Source of the DNA: Devosia sp.
GTDB taxonomy: Bacteria; Pseudomonadota; Alphaproteobacteria; Rhizobiales; Devosiaceae
NCBI GenBank assembly: GCA_028290685.1
Contig: JAQGJI010000063.1
Span: 1 to 11,336, forward strand
Length of the DNA: 11,336 bases
Direction: 5' to 3'
Below are positions 7,041 to 11,336 of this stretch, piece by piece. Position 1 is the stretch's first letter. The number at the start of each line of letters is the position of its first letter. The notes beneath the pieces are model-generated. The model worked only from the letters and a program-made list of their open reading frames with translations, was not told where the DNA came from and ran no database searches. A program made the translations under genes and the position numbers.

Positions 7041-7060
7041 AAGATCAGTCTAAATTAATG
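7041..7060 (+). promoter_or_regulatory. Possible shared operator-like element (second copy 2261-2280)
   Basis: AAGATCAGTCTAAATTAATG here and GAGATCAGTATACTTTACTG at 2261-2280 agree at 15 of 20 positions, including an exact AGATCAGT. Both lie in the AT-rich gaps that precede the two blocks of the cluster, on the same strand. They could bind a common regulator, but both regions are AT-rich and the match is modest, so chance is possible. Confidence 0.28.
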
Positions 7061-7110
7061 TACCTTGCGATCGCGTCAGCGGTTGGCGGCAAAAGTAGAA
7101 GGGGGCACCG

Positions 7111-7896
7111 ATGCAGCCGTTTGTAGATTTCGACAATGTGTCGCTTCGCTATGGCGGAGAAGAGAATGGATTGCTCGCGCTGAGCGATATCAACCTGAAG
7201 GTCAAGGAGGGCGAGTTCATCGCCATCGTCGGGCCCTCCGGCTGTGGCAAATCGACCTTTCTCAAGGCAACGACGGGCCTCTGGCCAGTCACCAGTGGCT
7301 CGATCACTGTCAACCAGGAGAAGGTTCGCGGGCCGGTGAACTGTGTTGGCATGGCGTTCCAGAACCCGACGCTGCTGCCCTGGCGCAACACGATCAACAA
7401 CGTGCTGCTGCCGCTTGAAGTGGTGCAGCCCCAGCGCAGCATGTGGGGACGCAAGCGGCAGGACTATATTCAGTCCGCTAAAGACCTTCTGGAAATGGTG
7501 AACCTGACCGGCAGCGAAGAAAAATTCCCCTGGCAGTTGTCGGGTGGCATGCAGCAGCGCGTGTCGATCTGCCGTTCGCTCATTCACGAACCCAAGTTGC
7601 TGATGCTCGACGAGCCGTTTGGTGCGCTCGACATGTTCACTCGTGAGGATCTCTGGGTAGCGCTCCAGGACATCTGGCTTAAAAAGAGGCCTACGATCAT
7701 CCTGGTGACGCACGACATCCGCGAGGCTGTCTACCTGGCCGACAGGGTCATCATCATGGCCGCGCGGCCCGGCCGCATCGTCGCTGAAGAGGTTATTCCC
7801 TTCGAACGTCCCCGACCGCTCAGCCTGACATTCGACTCCGAGTTCGGAAAGATTTTTTCGTCTATCCGCGAGAAAATCACCGAAGTGTCTGTCTGA
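7111..7896 (+). CDS. ABC transporter ATP-binding protein (SsuB/TauB/NrtD type)
   Basis: This 261-residue cytoplasmic ATPase powers a small-molecule importer of the nitrate/sulfonate/taurine/pyrimidine-precursor class. All ATPase motifs are intact: Walker A GPSGCGKST (41-49), Q-loop Gln84 in FQNPTLLPW, signature LSGGMQQR (143-150), Walker B LLMLDEP (163-169) with the D-loop FGALD, and H-loop His201 in VTHDIREAV. FQNPTLLPW and DEPFGALDMFTRE are typical of this subfamily. The ATG at 7111 has AGAAGGGGG about 5 nt upstream. It opens the second half of the cluster, 115 nt after aspA and 30 nt before the permease gene. Family certain. Substrate unknown from sequence; orotate or a related pyrimidine is inferred from the enzymes around it. 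No periplasmic binding protein is encoded between 2385 and the right edge. Confidence 0.94.
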   Translation: MQPFVDFDNVSLRYGGEENGLLALSDINLKVKEGEFIAIVGPSGCGKSTFLKATTGLWPVTSGSITVNQEKVRGPVNCVGMAFQNPTLLPWRNTINNVLLPLEVVQPQRSMWGRKRQDYIQSAKDLLEMVNLTGSEEKFPWQLSGGMQQRVSICRSLIHEPKLLMLDEPFGALDMFTREDLWVALQDIWLKKRPTIILVTHDIREAVYLADRVIIMAARPGRIVAEEVIPFERPRPLSLTFDSEFGKIFSSIREKITEVSV

Positions 7897-7926
7897 TTTC
7901 TGTTCTGGCTATTTCGGGGTAAAGAA

Positions 7927-8706
7927 ATGCGCAACTTTTCTGCAATACTGGACAAGCTGGTTCCCCTGTTTGTCATCATAGCCTTCTTCATCATCTGGGA
8001 ACTCGCCACTGTGCTGTTCCAGATCCCCAGCTTCCTGTTGCCGGCGCCCAGCACCATTTTCGGTGTGATGGCGAAGAGCTTTGTGCCCATCATGGGCCAT
8101 GCCGGGCAGACGCTGTGGACCACCTGCATCGGCTTCGCGTTTGCGATCGCTTTCGGTCTGCTGGGGGGCGTTGTGCTTGGGTCCTCGCCGCGTCTGTACC
8201 GGGCCTTTTATCCCCTTCTGATCGGCTTCAACTCAATTCCAAAGGTCGCCGTGGTTCCGGTCCTGGTCATCTGGTTCGGCATCGGGACCATCCCTGCGAT
8301 CATCAGTGCCTTCCTGATTTCGTTCTTCCCCATCATGGTCAATGTCGCCACTGGCATCGCCACGCTGGAGCCGGAACTCAAGGACGTGCTGCTGGCGCTG
8401 GGAGCCAAGCGCCGCGACATCATGGTCAAGGTCGGCATCCCCCGGTCCATGCCGTATTTCTTCGCTTCGCTCAAAATCGCCATCACCCTGGCCTTTGTCG
8501 GGGCGATCATCTCCGAGACGGTCGCGGCCAATAGCGGCATCGGTTATCTCATGGTCTCGGCGGCCTCCCGCTTCGATGTTCCCCTGGTGTTTGCCGGTCT
8601 CTTGGTGACCTCCATCATGGGTGTCGGCATGTATGGCGTCGCGGCGGTGATCGAGCAGCGCACGGTTGGATGGGCAATGCGCAGCACCGGCGCTCAGGTC
8701 CAGTAA
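7927..8706 (+). CDS. ABC transporter permease (SsuC/TauC type)
   Basis: This 259-residue inner-membrane permease partners the ATPase encoded just upstream. Hydrophobic segments predict about six transmembrane helices, roughly at 11-31, 67-85, 105-121, 122-141, 183-199 and 219-242. The cytoplasmic EAA-type coupling loop lies at 149-173 (PELKDVLLALGAKRRDIMVK), with the conserved Gly in ALGA. FLLPAPSTIF near residue 36 and SETVAANSGIGYLM at 196-209 are hallmarks of the sulfonate/taurine permease family. The ATG at 7927 follows GGGGTAAAGAA, a fair Shine-Dalgarno. It ends 17 nt before the aminohydrolase start, so the genes are probably co-transcribed. One permease gene implies a homodimer, as usual for this class. 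The solute is inferred only, as for the ATPase. Confidence 0.94.
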   Translation: MRNFSAILDKLVPLFVIIAFFIIWELATVLFQIPSFLLPAPSTIFGVMAKSFVPIMGHAGQTLWTTCIGFAFAIAFGLLGGVVLGSSPRLYRAFYPLLIGFNSIPKVAVVPVLVIWFGIGTIPAIISAFLISFFPIMVNVATGIATLEPELKDVLLALGAKRRDIMVKVGIPRSMPYFFASLKIAITLAFVGAIISETVAANSGIGYLMVSAASRFDVPLVFAGLLVTSIMGVGMYGVAAVIEQRTVGWAMRSTGAQVQ

Positions 8707-8723
8707 GTAGCAGGGTGGCGGCA

Positions 8724-10244
8724 ATGCGCGGAGCAGATAAGGCAGCACCGGATTTGCTCCTCACCGGAGGGATAGTGCTCCATCCCGATGGGGATCTGGA
8801 TAATCCCCAGGTCGAGAGCATCCTGGTGCGCGACGGTCGCATTGCCGCCCTCGGGTTCGAGGCCGATCAGCAGGCGCAAGCGGGTGGTATCGCCAGCGTC
8901 GATCTGACGGGCAAGCTGGTCACGCCCGGCTTTGTAAACGCCCACTACCACTCCCACGACGTGCTTTTGCGCGGCAGCTTCGAAGGGCTGCCGCTCGATG
9001 TCTGGTCGCTATATGCCGCGCCCCAGCAATATGCCCGCCGATCCAGCCGCGAGGTCTATCTGCGGACGCTGGTCGGTGCACTGGAATGCCTCACGTCTGG
9101 CATCACGACGGTGCAGGACATGGTTGCCGTGGTCAACGCCGACCGTGAGCACTGCGATGCGATCGTGAATGCCTATGCAGATAGTGGCATTCGGGTGGCT
9201 GTCGGCATCCAGGCTGCCGACCTGTCGCCGGTGGAAGCTGCATATGGCTGGCGCTCCCATCTTCCCGAGGCCGATGTGCAGCGCCTTGATATAGCACCCG
9301 ACATTGCCAGGACACGGCAGCTGATAGAGGAGCTGCTGGCGGGCGATACCGGGCCCCGCCTCGACTGGGTGCTCGCTCCTTCCGCGCCGCAGCGGTGCTC
9401 GGAGGACATGCTCGGCTGGGTCGCCGACTTGTCCCGCCGCTATGACGCGCAGGTTTTTACCCATGTCTACGAGGCCAAGATCCAGGCCCTGCTGGCCCGC
9501 GAGAAATACGGCCGTGACGAAGGCTCCTATATCCGGCACCTGGACCGTGTCGGGCTGTTGGGGCCCCGGCTGACCATCGCCCATGGCGTGTGGATCACCG
9601 CATCCGAAGTCGCCGCGATGGGGGCGGCGGGCGCCAATGTGGCGCTCAATCCCACCAGCAATCTCAAGCTGCGCAATGGCGTCGCACCGATTCGGTCCTA
9701 TCTCGACAGCGGCGTGGGCGTAGCGATCGGGTGCGACAATTGCAGTGGTAACGATGCGCAGAACATCTTTGAATCGATGAAGCTGTTTGCGTTGTTTTCG
9801 GGCCTGCAGAGCGCCGCAGGGGTGACGGGCGCCGCCAAGGCGGCGTTCCGATCTGCCACCCTGGGGGGAGCCCGTGCCCTAGGGCGGGGCCAATCTTCGG
9901 GTGCGCTGCGGCCAGGATTTTCTGCCGACATGGTTGTGCTGGACCTCAACGATCCCGCCTTCGTGCCGCGCAACAGCATAGTCAACCAGCTGGTCTATGG
10001 TGCCACCCCGCGCAGCGTCGATCAGGTTTTTGTCGCCGGCGAAATGGTGGTGTCGGGGGGACGGCCTGCGCAGTCAGGCCTTTCGGGCCTTCTGTCCGAG
10101 GTCGAGGCGGCGGCCGCACTGCTGCGTCGTGACCTGTCGGAAGTGGCCGCACGCAATGGCAGCCTGGCTGAATGCTGCCTTCGCATCCACAAGCAGGGCG
10201 AGACCAGTCCGTTTGAACTGGATCGCTTCCACCTGCTGGGCTAG
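8724..10244 (+). CDS. Metal-dependent aminohydrolase (SsnA/TrzN/MtaD-like amidohydrolase), substrate unknown
   Basis: This 506-residue TIM-barrel enzyme belongs to the amidohydrolase superfamily branch that contains MTA/SAH deaminase, guanine and 8-oxoguanine deaminases, SsnA and triazine hydrolases. Visible metal and catalytic residues: GFVNAHYHSHD with His74/His76, THVYE with His247 and proton-shuttle Glu250, AHGVW with His287, and GCDNCSGND with Asp338. NPTSNLKLRNGVAP precedes the last strand. The HxxE pair on strand 5 favours deamination of an amino-heterocycle over lactam opening. The usual GTDG at the last strand is GCDN here, so the pocket differs from the well-known deaminases. About 60 residues extend beyond the usual end of the barrel. 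The ATG at 8724 is preferred (CAGGG 8 nt upstream); the frame extends back to 8670, but that would overlap the permease gene. The setting suggests it makes a pyrimidine that enters the orotate route; an unrelated substrate carried by the same transporter is equally possible. Confidence 0.85.
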   Translation: MRGADKAAPDLLLTGGIVLHPDGDLDNPQVESILVRDGRIAALGFEADQQAQAGGIASVDLTGKLVTPGFVNAHYHSHDVLLRGSFEGLPLDVWSLYAAPQQYARRSSREVYLRTLVGALECLTSGITTVQDMVAVVNADREHCDAIVNAYADSGIRVAVGIQAADLSPVEAAYGWRSHLPEADVQRLDIAPDIARTRQLIEELLAGDTGPRLDWVLAPSAPQRCSEDMLGWVADLSRRYDAQVFTHVYEAKIQALLAREKYGRDEGSYIRHLDRVGLLGPRLTIAHGVWITASEVAAMGAAGANVALNPTSNLKLRNGVAPIRSYLDSGVGVAIGCDNCSGNDAQNIFESMKLFALFSGLQSAAGVTGAAKAAFRSATLGGARALGRGQSSGALRPGFSADMVVLDLNDPAFVPRNSIVNQLVYGATPRSVDQVFVAGEMVVSGGRPAQSGLSGLLSEVEAAAALLRRDLSEVAARNGSLAECCLRIHKQGETSPFELDRFHLLG

Positions 10245-10289
10245 GCGTGTGGCGACAATAACATTGATACGCCGAATGGGGAGCCGCAG

Positions 10290-11330
10290 ATGCAGTTGAT
10301 TACGTTCCGCAAGCCTGTCGATTTGCATGTGCATTTTCGTGATGGTGCCGTGCTGGAGGCCGTTGTGCCCCACACGACCAGGCAGTTTGAGCGGGCCATA
10401 GTCATGCCCAACCTGACACCGCCGGTGACCACTGCGGCGCTTGCCGCGGCTTATCGGGAGCGCATCATGGCAGCGGTGCCGGCGGGGGCGGATTTCACCC
10501 CACTCATGACCTGCTACCTGACTGACACTACCTGTGCCAAGGACCTCATCGCCGGTCATCGCGACGGAATATTCGCCGCCGCCAAGCTCTATCCGGCCCA
10601 TGCGACGACCAACTCCGTGCACGGGGTCACTTCCGTAGAGCGCCTGGACCCGGTGTTGGCTGCGATGGCTGAAGCGGGCATGCCGCTGCTGATCCATGGC
10701 GAGCTGGTTCACCACGATGTGGATATCTTCGATCGCGAGGCTCGCTTCATAGATAGCGTGCTGGCTCCGCTCCTCGATCGGCATCCTGATCTGCGGGTGG
10801 TGATGGAACACATAACCACGCGCCAGGGCGCCGAATTTGCCCGCAGCCATGGCGATCGGCTGGCTGCCACGATCACGCCGCAGCACCTGCTCTATGACCG
10901 CAATGTCCTTTTCAGCGGCGGCATCAGGCCGCATTACTACTGCCTGCCCATTCTGAAGCGCCGCGAACACCAGCTGGCGCTCCGGGCGGCGGCAACGAGC
11001 GGTCTTTCCAACTACTTTCTTGGCACTGATACGGCGCCCCATCTGCGTGGCCTCAAGGAGAATGCCTGTGGGTGCGCCGGCGTCTTCTCCGCGCCGGTTG
11101 CCATCGAGGCCTATCTCAAGGTCTTCGACGAGGAAGGGGCGCTGGATCGCTTCGAAGCCTTCGCGTCCCTCAACGGGCCGGCTTTTTATGGCTTCGCTCC
11201 ATCCAGCAAACAGGTCACCTACGAACGGCGCAACTGGCAATGTCCGGCAGTCATCGCTGCGGGAGACGAGGAAATCGTGCCGCTGTTCGGCGGCGAGACC
11301 GTCCATTGGGCTTTGCAAGGGCAGGCATAG
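10290..11330 (+). CDS. pyrC: Dihydroorotase, type II (PyrC)
   Basis: This 346-residue zinc enzyme reversibly hydrolyses L-dihydroorotate to N-carbamoyl-L-aspartate. It aligns along its whole length with Escherichia coli PyrC (type II, about 347 residues, homodimer). Metal ligands are all present: His13 and His15 (DLHVHFRDG), Lys99 for the carboxylated bridge (AAKLYPAHATTNS), His136 (LLIHGE), His174 (MEHITT), and catalytic Asp247 (LGTDTAPH). Substrate-binding Arg17 (FRDG) and Asn41 (MPNL) also fit, as does the flexible loop near 105-112 (TTNSVHGV). The ATG at 10290 has GGGGAG 6 nt upstream and lies 45 nt after the aminohydrolase stop. Sitting with NAD-linked DHODH, a carbamoyl amino acid hydrolase and aspartase, it probably works in the hydrolytic, catabolic direction. 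The fold and reaction are near certain. Whether it is a second, dedicated copy or the cell's only dihydroorotase cannot be told from this window. Confidence 0.96.
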   Translation: MQLITFRKPVDLHVHFRDGAVLEAVVPHTTRQFERAIVMPNLTPPVTTAALAAAYRERIMAAVPAGADFTPLMTCYLTDTTCAKDLIAGHRDGIFAAAKLYPAHATTNSVHGVTSVERLDPVLAAMAEAGMPLLIHGELVHHDVDIFDREARFIDSVLAPLLDRHPDLRVVMEHITTRQGAEFARSHGDRLAATITPQHLLYDRNVLFSGGIRPHYYCLPILKRREHQLALRAAATSGLSNYFLGTDTAPHLRGLKENACGCAGVFSAPVAIEAYLKVFDEEGALDRFEAFASLNGPAFYGFAPSSKQVTYERRNWQCPAVIAAGDEEIVPLFGGETVHWALQGQA

Positions 11331-11332
11331 CA

Positions 11333-11336
11333 ATGA
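11333..11336 (+). other. Possible start of the next gene at the window edge
   Basis: An ATG at 11333-11335 comes 2 nt after the pyrC stop, with GCAAGGGCAGG upstream at 11315-11325. The tight spacing fits another co-transcribed gene, such as the missing solute-binding protein, but only the start codon is visible. Confidence 0.3.

Larger units (their letters stand above)
6996..7110 (+). other. AT-rich intergenic region before the ABC transporter genes
   Basis: This is a 115-nt gap with a marked drop in GC around 7020-7060. It holds the inverted repeat at 7005-7016, a direct repeat TCTAAA (7031-7036 and 7049-7054, period 18), and the element 7041-7060 that resembles one upstream of pyrK. A weak promoter could be TTATCT (7028-7033), a 17-nt spacer and TAAATT (7051-7056). 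No terminator-like hairpin with a T-run is seen. The downstream genes may therefore have their own promoter or be read through from aspA. Confidence 0.4.

Noticed and set aside
8670..8723. Longer N-terminus for the aminohydrolase starting at 8670
   Set aside because: It overlaps the permease C-terminus; the ATG at 8724 has a better Shine-Dalgarno and starts just before the family's first beta-strand.
10244..10273. GGCGT...ACGCC inverted repeat between the aminohydrolase and pyrC
   Set aside because: The short arms are 20 nt apart with no T-run, and the downstream gene has a good Shine-Dalgarno in a 45-nt gap, so a terminator or switch is not supported.
2385..11330. Uracil/dihydropyrimidine (Pyd) or hydantoin utilisation cluster
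   Set aside because: The ring-opening enzyme is a true PyrC, not a dihydropyrimidinase/hydantoinase, and the redox pair is PyrK/PyrD, not PreT/PreA. Aspartase has no place in beta-alanine production.
10074..11333. Long open frame on the minus strand (419 codons)
   Set aside because: It is antisense to pyrC and the end of the aminohydrolase gene, has no domain, and pyrC aligns across its full length on the + strand.
1..11336. tRNA or rRNA genes, CRISPR arrays, insertion sequences
   Set aside because: I saw no repeat-spacer pattern, transposase or structural RNA signature.

Overview
The window (GC-rich coding DNA, short AT-rich gaps, all genes on the + strand) looks like a chromosomal segment of a proteobacterium. 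A Hyphomicrobiales-type alphaproteobacterium is my best guess, from gene style and from the Rhodobacter-like XdhB, but no rRNA or other marker settles it.

Layout. (1) 1-1692: 3' part of xdhB, the molybdopterin subunit of xanthine dehydrogenase, running in from the left edge. (2) About 1733-2134: a decayed xdhC, the XDH maturation factor. It has lost its middle and switches reading frame about four times. (3) 2135-2384: a non-coding gap with a plausible promoter. (4) 2385-6995: four genes, each overlapping the next by ATGA: a PyrK-type electron-transfer subunit, a class 1B dihydroorotate dehydrogenase (PyrD), an M20-family N-carbamoyl amino acid amidohydrolase, and an aspartase. (5) 6996-7110: a 115-nt AT-rich gap. 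(6) 7111-11330: an ABC ATPase and permease of the SsuBC/TauBC type, a metal-dependent aminohydrolase of unknown substrate, and a type II dihydroorotase (PyrC). A further ATG at 11333 may start the next gene.

How the genes fit together. Read as chemistry, the genes form an ordered catabolic route: orotate + NADH to L-dihydroorotate (PyrK/PyrD 1B), dihydroorotate to N-carbamoyl-L-aspartate (PyrC), carbamoyl-aspartate to L-aspartate + CO2 + NH3 (M20 hydrolase acting as ureidosuccinase), and aspartate to fumarate + NH3 (aspartase), with an ABC importer for uptake. This is the reductive orotate degradation route known biochemically from the orotate-fermenting bacterium Zymobacterium/Clostridium oroticum, here apparently packaged as one gene cluster. 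Family assignments are well supported by motifs. The orotate assignment is inference from gene combination. The aminohydrolase may feed an amino-substituted precursor into the route, but its substrate cannot be read from the sequence. The solute-binding protein expected for this ABC class is not in the window.
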